Origin: Gammaproteobacteria bacterium HGW-Gammaproteobacteria-11
GTDB lineage: Bacteria; Pseudomonadota; Gammaproteobacteria; Pseudomonadales; Pseudomonadaceae
Assembly (NCBI GenBank): GCA_002840055.1
Contig: PGZJ01000007.1
Span: forward strand, 1-64,000
DNA: 64,000 bases
Direction of reading: 5' to 3'
A model generated the notes under the pieces. It saw only the letters and a program-made list of their open reading frames with translations, had not been told where the DNA came from and ran no database searches. The translations under genes and the position numbers were made by a program. Below, piece after piece: positions 30,082 through 40,223 of the stretch. The first letter of the stretch is position 1; every line of letters begins with the position of its first letter.

Positions 30082-30597
30082 TTAATCTGTGCTGCGGAGT
30101 AACTGCATCAAGCCGAAAACGCTGAAGCATATAAAGGCCAGTAGCGTGCCTTCGGCGATGCTCAATCCGAGAAAGGTCCATTCAACCTTGGCGCAGTCAG
30201 CGGTACCGCTGAACAGCAGGCTGAGCATGTCTTGCAAGGGCAGAACATCAAGCATGTAGTCGAGGCTCGGCAGGCAGGAGGGCAACTGATCGGCCGGCTG
30301 ATGCTGCAGCCATACCTGACGACCGGCGACCGCGCCACCGAGCATGGCGGTCAATGTGACTGCCAGAGCATACAGTCGAGCGGCCAGTCGACGCGGCTGA
30401 TCCGCGGATGCCAGAGGGTTATGCAATACAGCAGCCAGGCAGATCAGACCCAGTACGATCACCAGGACGCGCTGGATAATGCACAGCGGGCAGGGCTCAA
30501 GCAGCAGTACATGCTCCATGTACAGGGCAATGGCGATCAGAGCTGCACAGGTAATCAGGGCAAGCAGGTAGAAAGGGCGTGATGCGGGCAGGGCCAT
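30082..30597 (-). CDS. dsbB: Disulfide bond formation protein DsbB
   Basis: This 171-residue inner-membrane protein with four helices reoxidises periplasmic DsbA and passes electrons to quinone. The two cysteine pairs are visible: Cys36 and Cys39 (CPLC) in the first periplasmic loop, and Cys108 with Cys135 in the second. The equivalent P. aeruginosa gene next to algQ is sometimes called dsbH. It heads a probable operon with the DUF3833 lipoprotein. Confidence 0.93.
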   Translation of the reverse strand: MALPASRPFYLLALITCAALIAIALYMEHVLLLEPCPLCIIQRVLVIVLGLICLAAVLHNPLASADQPRRLAARLYALAVTLTAMLGGAVAGRQVWLQHQPADQLPSCLPSLDYMLDVLPLQDMLSLLFSGTADCAKVEWTFLGLSIAEGTLLAFICFSVFGLMQLLRSTD

Positions 30598-30697
30598 GGT
30601 ATGTCCATCTGTTCTGGTAGCAGGCGGTTTACATTAGAACATGCAGCCTCTGGCTGACAAGCAAAGACCGCTGGCGGGTTGTAACAGAGAGGGCTGT

Positions 30698-30720
30698 AGC
30701 CTGCCGGTTGCCGGCAGGCT
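30698..30720. terminator. Perfect 10-bp hairpin after secB
   Basis: AGCCTGCCGG pairs with CCGGCAGGCT around a TTG loop. It lies 15 bases past the secB stop (minus strand). There is no T-run, so it may be a terminator or an mRNA-stabilising end structure. Confidence 0.55.
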
Positions 30721-30734
30721 ATGGACCACAGAGC

Positions 30735-31232
30735 TTAAGCCTGGCCAGTGCCTTCCTGGGCGCGGCGCTGCTCTGCTTGAGCGTACAGGGCGTCAAAGTT
30801 GACCGGCGCCAGCATCAGGGGGGGGAAGCTGCCGCGCAACACCAGGTTATCGATGGCTTCACGGGCATAGGGAAACAGGATGTTCGGGCAGAATGCGCCG
30901 AGCGTGTGGCGCATGGCGGCCTCATCCAGCCCGTTGATGGCGAAGATCCCGGCTTGCTGAACCTCGGCAATGAAGCTGACATCGTCCTGGCCGTTGGTCA
31001 CGGTGGCAGACAGGCTCAGCACGACTTCGTGAATACCTTCCTGCAACTGGCTGTGACGGGTGTTCAGGTCCAGATTGACCTGAGGATTCCACTGGGTCTG
31101 GAAGATGTCAGGGGACTTGGGGGATTCAAAGGACAGGTCCTTGACGTAAATGCGCTGCAGGCTGAACTGTACCTGCGGCTGGTCGCCTTGGGCGCCATTC
31201 GCGCCTGGGTTGGTCTGGTTGTCGTCGGCCAT
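30735..31232 (-). CDS. secB: Protein-export chaperone SecB
   Basis: This 165-residue tetrameric chaperone keeps preproteins unfolded and delivers them to SecA. Family segments [18 protein letters not shown] and [17 protein letters not shown] are intact. It is the last gene of a minus-strand operon, rhodanese-grxC-secB, with 29 bases between grxC and secB. Confidence 0.97.
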   Translation of the reverse strand: MADDNQTNPGANGAQGDQPQVQFSLQRIYVKDLSFESPKSPDIFQTQWNPQVNLDLNTRHSQLQEGIHEVVLSLSATVTNGQDDVSFIAEVQQAGIFAINGLDEAAMRHTLGAFCPNILFPYAREAIDNLVLRGSFPPLMLAPVNFDALYAQAEQRRAQEGTGQA

Positions 31233-31261
31233 CTTGGGGATCCTTGTATGTTGTGGTCTTG

Positions 31262-31534
31262 TTAAAGGGTGCCGGCTTCCGCTGCGAGCAAGGCGTCAAG
31301 CTTGCCTGCGCGTTGCAGAGCCATGAGTTGATCGCAGCCGCCAACGTGGGTGCTGCCAATCCAGATTTGCGGAACCGAGGTGGCGCCGCCAGCCAGGCGG
31401 GTCATTTCCGCCCGAACCTTGGGTTGCCCGTCAACGCTGATATCCTTGAATTCTACGCCTTTGCTGACCAGCAACTGCTTGGCGCGGATGCAGAAAGGGC
31501 AGTAATTGCTGCTGTACATGAGGACGTTTTGCAT
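31262..31534 (-). CDS. grxC: Glutaredoxin 3
   Basis: This 90-residue glutathione-dependent dithiol glutaredoxin has active-site YCPFC with Cys12 and Cys15. The GSH-binding TSVPQIWIG and GGCDQL motifs are present. It starts one base after the rhodanese gene stop, so it is translated from the same mRNA. Confidence 0.96.
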   Translation of the reverse strand: MQNVLMYSSNYCPFCIRAKQLLVSKGVEFKDISVDGQPKVRAEMTRLAGGATSVPQIWIGSTHVGGCDQLMALQRAGKLDALLAAEAGTL

Positions 31535-31535
31535 C

Positions 31536-31970
31536 TCATTTCACCAGAGGCAGGCTGTCTGCACGCCAGCTGCTGATGCCGCCATTCAGACGACTGACGT
31601 TGTCATGCCCGGCGGCTTTCAGTTGCTTGGCGCAGGGGCCGGAATGCTGGCCGTTGGCACAGATCAGCAATAGCGGCTTGCCCTTGTACTTGTCCAGTTC
31701 GGACATGCGCTTGGTCAGAGAGTCAAAGGGAATATTGATGGCGTCAATGATATGTCCGGCCGAAAAGTCCTTCTTCGGGCGCAGGTCAAGCACAATGGCG
31801 TTTTCCCGATTGATCAGATTGGTGGCCTGCTGAGTGCTCAGTGCTCGCCCAGCCTTGCGGCCCTCGGTCACGATCAGTAGGGTCAGTACCACCAGAAAGG
31901 CTATGCTCAGTAAATAGTGGTTGCCCACAAACTCGGTCAGTTGGCCAAAAAAGTCTAGAATGCGCTGCAT
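31536..31970 (-). CDS. Membrane-anchored rhodanese-domain protein
   Basis: The 144-residue protein has one N-terminal transmembrane helix (about 18-34) and a single rhodanese domain with active-site Cys104 in ICANGQHSG. Rhodaneses transfer sulfur or handle persulfides; the E. coli relative YibN sits in the same secB-grxC-gpmI neighbourhood. The start at 31970 (MQRILDFFG) is preferred; the frame is open upstream toward gpmI but lacks homology. It is the first gene of the operon leading to grxC and secB and is divergent from gpmI. Confidence 0.9.
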   Translation of the reverse strand: MQRILDFFGQLTEFVGNHYLLSIAFLVVLTLLIVTEGRKAGRALSTQQATNLINRENAIVLDLRPKKDFSAGHIIDAINIPFDSLTKRMSELDKYKGKPLLLICANGQHSGPCAKQLKAAGHDNVSRLNGGISSWRADSLPLVK

Positions 31971-32173
31971 GTTGGTGCTTCCGGGTCGATAAAGTGCGCC
32001 AGTATACACAGGCCGGCGCAGTGGCAGAACCATTGCTGCAGTTTGCCCGCGGCATGACAGCGGGGGATTGGCGCAGTAAACTGCGTCAAATTCTCACTCT
32101 GCTTCGTCAGGTGGCTGCGCTGCGGTGCCAGTCGAGGCGACCCGAACACCCTTTACTTTACGAGTCTATCGCC

Positions 32174-33712
32174 ATGACAGTAGCGCCCAAACCACTGGTT
32201 CTGATGATCCTCGACGGCTTTGGTCACAGTGAGTCGCCCGAGTCCAATGCGATCATGGCAGCCAATACGCCGGTTTGGGATGCACTCTGGGCCAAGGCGC
32301 CGCGGACGCTGGTTTCCGGCTCGGGTATGGATGTCGGTCTGCCAGACGGTCAGATGGGCAACTCGGAAGTCGGGCATATGAATCTGGGCGCCGGCCGGGT
32401 GGTATATCAGGATTTTACCCGCGTGACCAAGGCCATTGCTGATGGCGACTTTTACCACAATCCGGAAATCTGTCAGGCGGTAGATCGCGCGGTAGCGGCA
32501 GACAAGGCCGTGCATATCATGGGTCTGGTTTCTCCGGGCGGCGTACATAGCCATGAGGAGCATTTGGTGGCCATGGTCGATCTGGCCGTGCGCCGCGGTG
32601 CCTCGAAGATTCTCGTGCATGCCTTCCTGGATGGTCGCGATACCCCGCCGAAGAGCGCCGAGGCGTCCCTGCATCTGCTCGACAAGGCGTATGCTCGTCT
32701 GGGTGCCGGTCGCACGGCCAGTCTGATCGGCCGCTATTTTGCGATGGACCGTGACAATCGCTGGGATCGGGTCGAAGCAGCCTACAATTTGCTGGTAGAC
32801 GGTACGGCAGACTATACCGCCGGGAATGCCATAGACGGCCTGATGGCTGCATACGAACGTGGCGAGAGCGATGAGTTCGTCAAGGCAACCCGCGTTGGTG
32901 CATGCGAGCCAATGGCCGATGGTGATGCACTGATCTTCATGAACTTCCGCGCTGACCGCGCCCGAGAGCTGACCCGGGCCTTTGTTGAGCCAGCCTTTGC
33001 CGGTTTTGCCCGCCAGCGGGTGCCGCAGCTTTCGGGCTTTGTCATGCTGACCCAGTATGCCGCCGATATTCCGGCGCCTTGTGCTTATCCGCCGGCCTCG
33101 CTGGACAACGTATTGGGCGAATACCTGGCAAAACAGGGTAAGACCCAATTACGTATTGCCGAAACGGAAAAATACGCCCACGTCACCTTCTTCTTCTCCG
33201 GCGGTCGTGAGCAGCCCTTTGACGGGGAAGAACGCATTCTGATCCCCTCACCCCAGGTCGCCACCTACGATCTGCAGCCGCAGATGAGTGCGCCCGAGGT
33301 GACCGACCGTATCGTCGAGGCCATCGAGCAACAGCGCTATGATGTGATCATCGTCAATTATGCCAACGGCGACATGGTCGGACATACCGGGGTTTTCTCG
33401 GCCGCGGTGCAGGCCGTGGAGTGCCTGGATGAATGCATCCGCCGGGTCAATGAGGCGCTCGCCAAGGTTGGCGGCGAGGCACTGATTACCGCTGATCATG
33501 GCAACGTCGAGCAGATGGCTGACACGCACACCGGGCAGGCCCATACGGCGCATACCTGTGAGCCTGTGCCCTTTGTCTATGTTGGCCCGCGGCGCGTCAG
33601 CTTGCGTGAGGGCGGGATTCTCTCCGATGTGGCACCGACCATGCTGACCCTGCTCGGGTTACCGCAGCCGGCAGAAATGTCGGGTCGTTCCATCGCGACG
33701 CTGCTGGATTGA
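32174..33712 (+). CDS. gpmI: 2,3-bisphosphoglycerate-independent phosphoglycerate mutase
   Basis: This 512-residue glycolytic enzyme interconverts 3- and 2-phosphoglycerate through a phosphoserine. Metal-binding Asp14 (MILDGFGH) and catalytic Ser64 ([15 protein letters not shown]) are visible. The C-terminal alkaline-phosphatase-like metal site ([10 protein letters not shown]) is intact. The ATG at 32174 is chosen; a longer open frame from 31841 overlaps the divergent rhodanese gene and has no homology. envC follows after 8 bases. Confidence 0.97.
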   Translation: MTVAPKPLVLMILDGFGHSESPESNAIMAANTPVWDALWAKAPRTLVSGSGMDVGLPDGQMGNSEVGHMNLGAGRVVYQDFTRVTKAIADGDFYHNPEICQAVDRAVAADKAVHIMGLVSPGGVHSHEEHLVAMVDLAVRRGASKILVHAFLDGRDTPPKSAEASLHLLDKAYARLGAGRTASLIGRYFAMDRDNRWDRVEAAYNLLVDGTADYTAGNAIDGLMAAYERGESDEFVKATRVGACEPMADGDALIFMNFRADRARELTRAFVEPAFAGFARQRVPQLSGFVMLTQYAADIPAPCAYPPASLDNVLGEYLAKQGKTQLRIAETEKYAHVTFFFSGGREQPFDGEERILIPSPQVATYDLQPQMSAPEVTDRIVEAIEQQRYDVIIVNYANGDMVGHTGVFSAAVQAVECLDECIRRVNEALAKVGGEALITADHGNVEQMADTHTGQAHTAHTCEPVPFVYVGPRRVSLREGGILSDVAPTMLTLLGLPQPAEMSGRSIATLLD

Positions 33713-33720
33713 CCTGACCC

Positions 33721-34911
33721 ATGCCCAAGGGACAGCGGCAGCACATTATCCGGTCACGGCTCGGCACGCTGTTCATGGCCGGTCTGGTGTTGTGCGCTGG
33801 CGCCGGGAATGCCCTTGCCGAGCCTGACGATTCCCGTGAGGCCCGTGCCGAATTGCGTCAGACCCAGGCCGAAATCGACCGCCTGAAAGCCATGCTTGAG
33901 GACTTTCAGCAGGAGATGGGCAGTCTTGAAGCCGACCTTAAGAAGAGTGAAAGCGAGATTGGCCGTCTGCGCCGCGAGAGCGACGAGTTGGAGCAACGCA
34001 TTCGCGAGGGTGAGAGCCGTCTGCGTGACTTGCGTGATGAAGCGCAGACCCTGCAGGCAGCCCTGGATAGTCAGCAGGAGCAGATTGCTCGGCAACTGCG
34101 CGCTGCCCACATGGGCGGCCAGCAGGACTATCTCAAGTTGCTGTTGAATCAGGATGACCCGGCTCGCCTGGCGCGCATGATGCGCTACTACGAATATGTC
34201 AGTCTGGCCCGGGTGGCGGAGATCAACAGTTACAACACGACCCTTGAACAGGTCCGGCAGGCCAGCCAACGCATCATCGAGGAGCAGGCCGCCTTGCAGA
34301 GCCAGCGCGAGCGACTGGCGACGACCCGTGACAGTTTGCAGGGGCAACAGGCTGAGCGCACGCGATTGCTCGCCGGATTGCAGGGCCGCAGTCGCACCCA
34401 GGCGCAACGCCTGGAAGCCGCCGAGGCTGAGCGCGCGGGCCTGGAGCGCCTGATTCGCTCGATTGACGAAGCCATTGTCAGTATTCCTACGCCTGCCGCC
34501 AACAGCCCCTTTGCCGAGGCGCGTGGCAAGCTGCCGTTGCCGGTGCGCGGCCGCATTGCCGCGCGTTTTGGCAGCCAGCGCGGTGAGGACGCCCGCCTGA
34601 AATGGGATGGTCTGCTGATTGCGGCGGATCAGGGCACACAGGTGCATGCCATTCACGGCGGGCGTGTGGTGTTTGCCGACTGGCTGCGCGGTTCCGGTCT
34701 GCTGCTGATTCTTGATCACGGCAGCGGCTATCTGAGTCTCTACGGCCATAACCAGACTCTGCTCAAGGAAGTGGGCACCTGGGTGCAGCCCGGTGAGGCC
34801 ATCTCCACCGTCGGCAACAGCGGTGGCCTGTCCACGCCGTCACTGTATTTCGGTATCCGCCATCAGGGGCGTGCCCTGGACCCGGTTGCCTGGTGTATGC
34901 TGTCCGGGTGA
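33721..34911 (+). CDS. envC: Murein hydrolase activator EnvC
   Basis: The 396-residue periplasmic protein has a signal peptide probably cleaved after ALA33. A long coiled coil follows (about 40-250), then a C-terminal LytM/M23 domain. The zinc ligands of active M23 peptidases are altered (KWDGLLI in place of H-x3-D; LYFGIRHQG at the end). That fits an activator of AmiA/AmiB amidases at the division septum rather than an enzyme. It lies in the conserved gpmI-envC-ctpA order. Confidence 0.93.
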   Translation: MPKGQRQHIIRSRLGTLFMAGLVLCAGAGNALAEPDDSREARAELRQTQAEIDRLKAMLEDFQQEMGSLEADLKKSESEIGRLRRESDELEQRIREGESRLRDLRDEAQTLQAALDSQQEQIARQLRAAHMGGQQDYLKLLLNQDDPARLARMMRYYEYVSLARVAEINSYNTTLEQVRQASQRIIEEQAALQSQRERLATTRDSLQGQQAERTRLLAGLQGRSRTQAQRLEAAEAERAGLERLIRSIDEAIVSIPTPAANSPFAEARGKLPLPVRGRIAARFGSQRGEDARLKWDGLLIAADQGTQVHAIHGGRVVFADWLRGSGLLLILDHGSGYLSLYGHNQTLLKEVGTWVQPGEAISTVGNSGGLSTPSLYFGIRHQGRALDPVAWCMLSG

Positions 34912-34958
34912 GACTATCCGGTACACAACCCTGTTCTGCCCATCCTCGGGAGAGTTAG

Positions 34959-36233
34959 ATGACCGCTGTGCGTACCTTGTTTGCTGTCTGCCTGAGCCTG
35001 ATGCTCGGCATAGCCCATGCCCAGACCCCCGAGTCTGAGCCGCAGGCACCGCTGCCGCTGAATGAGCTGCGTACCTTTGCCGAGGTGCTGGAGCGTATTC
35101 GCAACGCCTATGTCGAGCCGGTGGAAGACTCGGTGCTGCTGGAGAATGCCATACGCGGCATGCTCGAAGGTCTGGACCCCCACTCCGCTTACCTCGAACC
35201 GGAAGCCTTCCAGGGACTGCAGGACAGCACCAGTGGCCAGTTTGGCGGGCTGGGTATTGAAATTGGTCAGGAGGACGGCTTCATCAAGGTGATCTCGCCC
35301 ATTGATGATACGCCGGCCGCACGTGCAGGCATTGAAGCAGGTGACCTGATCATCAAGATTGATGATCAGCCGGTCAAGGGCATGAGCATCATGGATGCTG
35401 TGGAAAAAATGCGCGGCCCGATCGGCACAACGGTGGTTCTGACGCTGGTACGTGGCAATGGCAGCCCCTTTGAGCTGGAACTGCGCCGCGCGGTTATTCG
35501 CGTTGCCAGCGTGCGTTCGGAGATGCTCGAACCCGGCTTTGGTTACCTGCGGGTTACCCAGTTTCAGAACAACAGCGGTGATGAAGTGCGCCGTGCCCTG
35601 GCCAGTCTGGCCACCGGTGGCGCTCTGAAGGGGATAGTACTGGATTTGCGCAACAACCCGGGCGGCGTGTTGCAGGCTGCCGTCGAAGTGGCTGACAGCT
35701 TTCTGGATGGTGGCTTGATTGTCTACACCCAGGGCCGCATGGCCAACTCCGAGATGCGTTTCAATGCCAGTAGTAACAACCCCAGTGGTGATATTCCAGT
35801 GGTGGTGTTGATCAACGGCGGCTCGGCCTCGGCCTCGGAGATTGTTGCTGGCGCCCTGCAGGACCAGCGCCGAGCGGTGATCATGGGCACCGACAGCTTT
35901 GGCAAGGGCTCGGTGCAAACCGTGTTGCCGCTGAACAATGACCGTGCATTGAAATTGACCACGGCGCTGTATTACACCCCGAACGGTCGCTCGATTCAGG
36001 CCCAGGGTATTGTCCCGGATATCCGTGTTGAGCGCGCCCGTCTGACCCGTGAGGATGAGGTGGCCGGTGTGCGTGAGGCTGATCTGCAGGGCCATCTTAA
36101 CAATAGCAGCGGCAATGAGACCCCCACCCAGCGTGCTGTTGAGCGGGTCGAGCGGCCACAGGATAGCGACTACCAGCTCAACCAGGCGCTCAACCTGCTC
36201 AAGGGCTTGAATATCACTCGCAACCAGCAATGA
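34959..36233 (+). CDS. ctpA: Carboxyl-terminal processing protease (S41 family)
   Basis: This 424-residue periplasmic serine protease has a signal peptide ending near AHA21 and a PDZ domain (about 90-175). The S41 catalytic dyad is Ser291 (GGSASASEIV) and Lys316 (TDSFGKGSV), separated by 25 residues as in Tsp. P. aeruginosa CtpA degrades peptidoglycan cross-link hydrolases, and the envC neighbour fits a cell-wall role. The last four bases overlap the next gene (ATGA). Confidence 0.95.
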   Translation: MTAVRTLFAVCLSLMLGIAHAQTPESEPQAPLPLNELRTFAEVLERIRNAYVEPVEDSVLLENAIRGMLEGLDPHSAYLEPEAFQGLQDSTSGQFGGLGIEIGQEDGFIKVISPIDDTPAARAGIEAGDLIIKIDDQPVKGMSIMDAVEKMRGPIGTTVVLTLVRGNGSPFELELRRAVIRVASVRSEMLEPGFGYLRVTQFQNNSGDEVRRALASLATGGALKGIVLDLRNNPGGVLQAAVEVADSFLDGGLIVYTQGRMANSEMRFNASSNNPSGDIPVVVLINGGSASASEIVAGALQDQRRAVIMGTDSFGKGSVQTVLPLNNDRALKLTTALYYTPNGRSIQAQGIVPDIRVERARLTREDEVAGVREADLQGHLNNSSGNETPTQRAVERVERPQDSDYQLNQALNLLKGLNITRNQQ

Positions 36234-37126
36234 AAGCGGTTGTCATCGGGCTGCTGGCGCTGATGCTGGCAGCTTGCGGCGAGCCTGACTCGGCGCCTTC
36301 AGTTGTTGATCCTGAGAGCGAGACCGATCGCAGCACCATTCTTCCTTTACACCTGCCAGCCAGCCCCGAAGCCGACCAGCGTCGCAGTACCTGGCTGCAG
36401 CAGGAGCATGCCGGCTGGCAAACGGCTGAGCCCGAGCAGCCCGCTGCGCTAGCCGACCCGCGAGCGCAACTGGCGATTGTCATAGACGACATCGGTCATC
36501 AGTATGTGGCCGGCCGGCGCCTGCTCGACCTGCCGGTGCCGGTCACCCTGGCGATTCTGCCCTACACCCGTTATGCCACGCAGTTGGCCGCCGAGGCCCA
36601 GGCTGCTGGACGCCCGGCCATGTTGCACCTGCCGATGGAAAATGCCGCGGGTCTGTCGATCGGCCCGGGCGGTTTATATGCCCATATGGATGTCGAGGCC
36701 TTCAAGGCGACCCTGGAGCAGACGCTGGATAGCCTGCAGCCGATTGTCGGGGTGAATAATCACATGGGTAGCCTGCTGACCAGCCAACGGCCGCAGATGG
36801 ATTGGTTGATGCAGAGTCTGCGGGAGCGCGAGCTGTTTTTTGTCGATAGCCGTACCAGTGCCGAGACCCAGGCTGCCTTTGCCGCCGAGGCAGCGGGTGT
36901 GCCGCATCTGTCGCGGCATGTGTTTCTGGATAACCAGCGCGACGCGCAGGCCATAGACCTGGCCTTCAAGCGTGGCCTGGCGCTGGCGCGGGAGCGGGGA
37001 TTTGCACTGCTGATCGGGCATCCGCACTCTGAAACCCTGGCTTACCTGGAGCGGGTATTGCCAGAGCTGGAACGTCGGGAGGGGGTCAGGGTGGTGTCGG
37101 TCCAGAGTCTGCTGGACCAGCAGTAA
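36230..37126 (+). CDS. yibQ: Divergent polysaccharide deacetylase family protein (YibQ)
   Basis: The 298-residue secreted protein has an N-terminal lipoprotein-like signal with LAAC16. The DUF610/YibQ deacetylase-like fold is recognisable by IVIDDIGHQYVAGRRLLDLP, LPYTRYATQL and HLPMEN. Family members sit beside envC in many bacteria, and their substrate is not known. It is translationally coupled to ctpA. It converges on hisF, leaving 21 bases between stops. Confidence 0.88.
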   Translation: MKAVVIGLLALMLAACGEPDSAPSVVDPESETDRSTILPLHLPASPEADQRRSTWLQQEHAGWQTAEPEQPAALADPRAQLAIVIDDIGHQYVAGRRLLDLPVPVTLAILPYTRYATQLAAEAQAAGRPAMLHLPMENAAGLSIGPGGLYAHMDVEAFKATLEQTLDSLQPIVGVNNHMGSLLTSQRPQMDWLMQSLRERELFFVDSRTSAETQAAFAAEAAGVPHLSRHVFLDNQRDAQAIDLAFKRGLALARERGFALLIGHPHSETLAYLERVLPELERREGVRVVSVQSLLDQQ

Positions 37127-37147
37127 TCAGTAGCGGGCAGGGTAAAA

Positions 37148-37921
37148 CTACAGCCGCATCTCGATGCCGCGCGCGGCCATATACTGCTTGGCCTCGGCAA
37201 TACTGTATTCGCCAAAGTGAAAGATGCTGGCCGCCAGCACCGCATCAGCGCCGCCCTGCAGTACACCATCGGCCAGATGCTGCAGATTGCCGACCCCGCC
37301 AGAGGCAATCACCGGAATATGCAGTGTGTCGCTGATGGCGCGGGTCACGCCCAGGTCGTAGCCGCTCTTGACGCCATCCTGATCCATGCTGGTCAGGAGG
37401 ATTTCGCCGGCACCCAGATCTTCCATCTTCTTGGCCCAGACGACCGCGTCCAGCCCGGTCGGTTTGCGGCCGCCGTGGGTGAAGATTTCCCAGCGCCCGG
37501 GTTCGCCCGGCGCAGACACCCGCTTGGCATCAATCGCCACAACAATGCACTGGGAGCCAAAGCGGTCAGCCGCTTCGCCAACAAACTCCGGGTTGAAGAC
37601 CGCGGCAGTATTGATCGACACCTTGTCGGCACCGGCATTCAGCAGGTTGCGAATGTCCTGGATGGTGCGCACACCGCCGCCCACCGTCAGTGGAATAAAC
37701 ACCTCACTGGCCATGCGTTCGACGGTATGCAGGGTGGTATCACGCTCCTGATGACTGGCAGTGATGTCCAGAAAAGTGATCTCATCGGCACCCTGCTCGT
37801 TGTAGCGACGGGCGACCTCAACCGGATCACCGGCATCACGGATATTTTCAAACTGCACACCCTTGACCACGCGGCCGTTATCGACGTCTAGGCAGGGGAT
37901 AATGCGTTTAGCGAGGGACAT
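37148..37921 (-). CDS. hisF: Imidazole glycerol phosphate synthase, cyclase subunit HisF
   Basis: This 257-residue TIM-barrel subunit closes the imidazole ring using ammonia from HisH. The N-terminal catalytic Asp12 ([15 protein letters not shown]) and the C-terminal [11 protein letters not shown] phosphate site are intact. The start at 37921 has GGAG about 8 bases upstream. Open frame beyond that point lies in the heptamer repeat. It is the last gene of the minus-strand hisB-hisH-hisA-hisF series. Confidence 0.97.
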   Translation of the reverse strand: MSLAKRIIPCLDVDNGRVVKGVQFENIRDAGDPVEVARRYNEQGADEITFLDITASHQERDTTLHTVERMASEVFIPLTVGGGVRTIQDIRNLLNAGADKVSINTAAVFNPEFVGEAADRFGSQCIVVAIDAKRVSAPGEPGRWEIFTHGGRKPTGLDAVVWAKKMEDLGAGEILLTSMDQDGVKSGYDLGVTRAISDTLHIPVIASGGVGNLQHLADGVLQGGADAVLAASIFHFGEYSIAEAKQYMAARGIEMRL

Positions 37922-37935
37922 CGGCTTTCTCCGAA

Positions 37936-38004
37936 AGCAGCTGCAAGCGTCAAGCTTCAAGCTGCAAGTAGTTGCTTGTGGCTTATACCTTGTCGCTTGC
38001 CGCT
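37936..38004. repeat. Heptamer repeat, copy B (hisF-hisA junction)
   Basis: CTGCAAGC/GTCAAGC/TTCAAGC/TGCAAG-type 7-base units run from 37936 and continue past the hisA stop codon at 37983-37985. The repeat therefore encodes the last six or so residues of HisA. The other end lies just before the hisF ribosome binding site. It is related to copies at 15751-15922 and 38754-38821. Confidence 0.65.
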
Positions 38005-38732
38005 GCGCGATCACAGAGCGCCTGCGCCTCCGCCACATCCAGCGTGCCTTCATAGATGGCGCGGCCGGTGATGGCGCCGATGATGCCGGGAGCGCGGGCG
38101 TTGAGCAGGGTCTGGATGTCGCCGAGGTTGTGAATGCCGCCGGAGGCGATGACCGGGATCGAGGTGGCATTGGCCAACGCAGCGGTGGCCTCGACGTTGC
38201 AACCCTGCATCATGCCGTCCTTGGCGATGTCGGTATAGACAATCGCCGACACGCCGTCGGCTTCGAAGCGCTTGGCCAGATCAATGACCTGGATGCTGCT
38301 GACTTCGGCCCAGCCGTCGGTGGCGACAAAGCCGTCCTTGGCATCCAGACCAACAATCACTTTGCCGGGGAAGGCGCGGCAGGCCTCGCCGACGAACGCC
38401 GGCTGCTTGACCGCCTTGGTGCCGATGATCACGTAACTGACCCCGGCACGCACATATTCCTCGATGGTTTCCAGCGAACGGATACCACCGCCGATCTGGA
38501 TCGGCAGATGCGGATAGCGACGGGCAATGGCGGTGACCGCATCGCCGTTGACCGGCTTGCCCTCAAAGGCGCCGTTCAGATCAACCAGGTGCAGCCGTCG
38601 ACAGCCAACTTCAACCCACTTGGCGGCCATGGCCACCGGGTCATCGGAAAATACCGTGGCATCATCCATCAGGCCCTGGCGCAAACGGACACAGGCACCG
38701 TCTTTGAGGTCGATAGCGGGGATAATCAGCAT
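37983..38732 (-). CDS. hisA: Phosphoribosylformimino-5-aminoimidazole carboxamide ribotide isomerase HisA
   Basis: This 249-residue TIM-barrel isomerase of histidine synthesis has catalytic Asp8 ([10 protein letters not shown]) and the second acidic residue in VYTDIAKDG; the ASGGIHNL phosphate site is present. The ATG at 38732 follows AAAGGAAAAA. The C-terminus (DRAAASDKV) is a few residues longer than in P. aeruginosa because translation runs into the heptamer repeat. A further copy of that repeat lies directly upstream of the ribosome binding site. Confidence 0.96.
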   Translation of the reverse strand: MLIIPAIDLKDGACVRLRQGLMDDATVFSDDPVAMAAKWVEVGCRRLHLVDLNGAFEGKPVNGDAVTAIARRYPHLPIQIGGGIRSLETIEEYVRAGVSYVIIGTKAVKQPAFVGEACRAFPGKVIVGLDAKDGFVATDGWAEVSSIQVIDLAKRFEADGVSAIVYTDIAKDGMMQGCNVEATAALANATSIPVIASGGIHNLGDIQTLLNARAPGIIGAITGRAIYEGTLDVAEAQALCDRAAASDKV

Positions 38733-38753
38733 AACTTTTTCCTTTGGAAAAAG

Positions 38754-38821
38754 AGCTTCAAGTTCCAAGCCGCAAGCTTCAAGCGGAATGGCTTGCAGCT
38801 TGCAACTTGCAGCTTGCCGCT
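38754..38821. repeat. Heptamer repeat, copy C (hisA-hisH junction)
   Basis: The left half (CTTCAAG, TTCCAAG, CCGCAAG, CTTCAAG units) is an imperfect reverse complement of the right half (GCTTGCA, GCTTGCA, ACTTGCA, GCTTGCC units), so the transcript can form a long hairpin. It fills the space between the hisH stop and the hisA ribosome binding site. Confidence 0.7.
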
Positions 38822-38830
38822 CTGAGTTCT

Positions 38831-39487
38831 TTACCAGCGCCCATCCCAGGCCAGAAAGTTCTGCAGCAATTGCAGGCCATTGGTATGGCTTTTTTCCGGG
38901 TGAAACTGGGTGGCGAAAATATTGTCCTGAATGACCGCGGCGGCAAAGTCCTTGCCGTAGTGGCAGCGTCCGGCAACATGGCTTTTATGGCCAGGCTGGG
39001 CGTGGAAGCTGTGCACAAAGTAGAAGCGCTCATCCTGTTTGATGCGATGCCACATCGGGTGGTCGACGGTCTGGGTGACCTGGTTCCAACCCATGTGCGG
39101 CACCTTCAGGCGCAGGGCGTCCGGGCCGTCGCCTTCAAGCAGCTCGTTGCCGAAGAACTCGACTTGCCCGGGAAACAGTCCCAGGCCGTCGACGCCGCCA
39201 TTCTCGGCGCTGCGCTCGAACAGCATCTGCATGCCCACGCAAATACCCAGCAGCGGTTTCTCGGCTACTACTTCGCGCACCACCTGATCCAGGCCCAGCT
39301 GACGCAATTCACTGATGCAATCGCGAATGGCGCCAACACCGGGTAATACCACCCGGTCGGCGGCCATGATCAGGCTGGCATCGCTGGTGACATCGACGCG
39401 CAGGGCGCCGGCATGTTCAAGCGCCTTGGCGACCGAGTGCAGATTACCCATGCCATAGTCAATAACGGCTACATGGCTGTTTGGCAT
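38831..39487 (-). CDS. hisH: Imidazole glycerol phosphate synthase, glutamine amidotransferase subunit HisH
   Basis: This 218-residue class-I glutamine amidotransferase supplies ammonia to HisF. The catalytic triad is Cys83 (LGICVGMQ), His196 and Glu198 (FHPEKS). It starts 3 bases after the hisB stop, so hisB and hisH are coupled. Confidence 0.97.
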   Translation of the reverse strand: MPNSHVAVIDYGMGNLHSVAKALEHAGALRVDVTSDASLIMAADRVVLPGVGAIRDCISELRQLGLDQVVREVVAEKPLLGICVGMQMLFERSAENGGVDGLGLFPGQVEFFGNELLEGDGPDALRLKVPHMGWNQVTQTVDHPMWHRIKQDERFYFVHSFHAQPGHKSHVAGRCHYGKDFAAAVIQDNIFATQFHPEKSHTNGLQLLQNFLAWDGRW

Positions 39488-39490
39488 GGA

Positions 39491-40084
39491 TTACAGGCAG
39501 CCCTTGGTCGACGGCATCATGCCACTCATGCGTGGATCTTCCTCGGCGGCCATGCGCAGGGCGCGGCCAAAGGCCTTGAACACCGTCTCGATCTGGTGGT
39601 GGGTGTTGGCCCCCTTCAGATTGTCGATGTGCAGGGTGGTTTGCGAGTGATTGACAAAACCCTGGAAGAACTCGGCAAACAGGTCAACGTCAAAGCCCCC
39701 CACGCTGGCACGGGTGTACTCCAGGTTCATGTGCAGACCCGGCCGGCCGGAAAAGTCGATGACCACGCGTGACAGCGCCTCGTCCAGCGGGACGTAGGCG
39801 TGGCCGTAGCGGCGGATGCCCTTCTTGTCACCAATGGCTTTGGCAAAGGCCATGCCCAGGGTGATACCGACATCCTCCACGGTGTGGTGGTCGTCAATGT
39901 GCAGATCGCCGCGCGACTTGATGCTCATGTCAATCAGCCCGTGGCGGGCAATCTGATCAAGCATGTGCTCAAGGAAAGGGACACCTATGTCAAAGTCCGA
40001 TTGGCCTGTGCCATCCAGATTGATCTCGACTTTGACCTGGGTTTCCAGGGTGTTGCGCTCGACGCTGGCCTTGCGCTCAGCCAT
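39491..40084 (-). CDS. hisB: Imidazoleglycerol-phosphate dehydratase HisB
   Basis: This 197-residue monofunctional dehydratase has the duplicated manganese-binding motifs [12 protein letters not shown] and GANTHHQIE, and the N-terminal [13 protein letters not shown]. It is the first gene of hisBHAF here; hisG, hisD and hisC lie elsewhere. A TATAAT -10 element occurs 37 bases upstream on the minus strand (40121-40126). Confidence 0.97.
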   Translation of the reverse strand: MAERKASVERNTLETQVKVEINLDGTGQSDFDIGVPFLEHMLDQIARHGLIDMSIKSRGDLHIDDHHTVEDVGITLGMAFAKAIGDKKGIRRYGHAYVPLDEALSRVVIDFSGRPGLHMNLEYTRASVGGFDVDLFAEFFQGFVNHSQTTLHIDNLKGANTHHQIETVFKAFGRALRMAAEEDPRMSGMMPSTKGCL

Positions 40085-40120
40085 GGCTGTTCTCCGCTGA
40101 ATAATCTATCAAGGGCGTGC

Positions 40121-40126
40121 ATTATA
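40121..40126 (-). promoter_or_regulatory. Candidate -10 element for hisBHAF
   Basis: A perfect TATAAT on the minus strand lies 37 bases before the hisB ATG in the divergent hisB/oxidoreductase gap. No convincing -35 hexamer at 17 bases is visible, so the call rests on the -10 and position only. Confidence 0.4.
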
Positions 40127-40223
40127 CGTGCAGCACAGGCTCCGGGGCTACAACCGGCTGATGGCTTGTGTATATCAGTGTGATATGCGGCAAAATAGCC
40201 TGGAACATTGATGGATAAGGCAG

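Noticed and set aside
32153..33148. Open frame of 331 codons on the minus strand opposite gpmI
   Set aside because: It is a shadow of the plus-strand gpmI, which has full motif support; the product has no recognisable domain and the low-complexity look of antisense frames in GC-rich DNA.
34914..36230. Open frame of 438 codons on the minus strand opposite ctpA
   Set aside because: The ctpA catalytic Ser/Lys dyad and PDZ domain establish the plus-strand gene; this is its antisense shadow.
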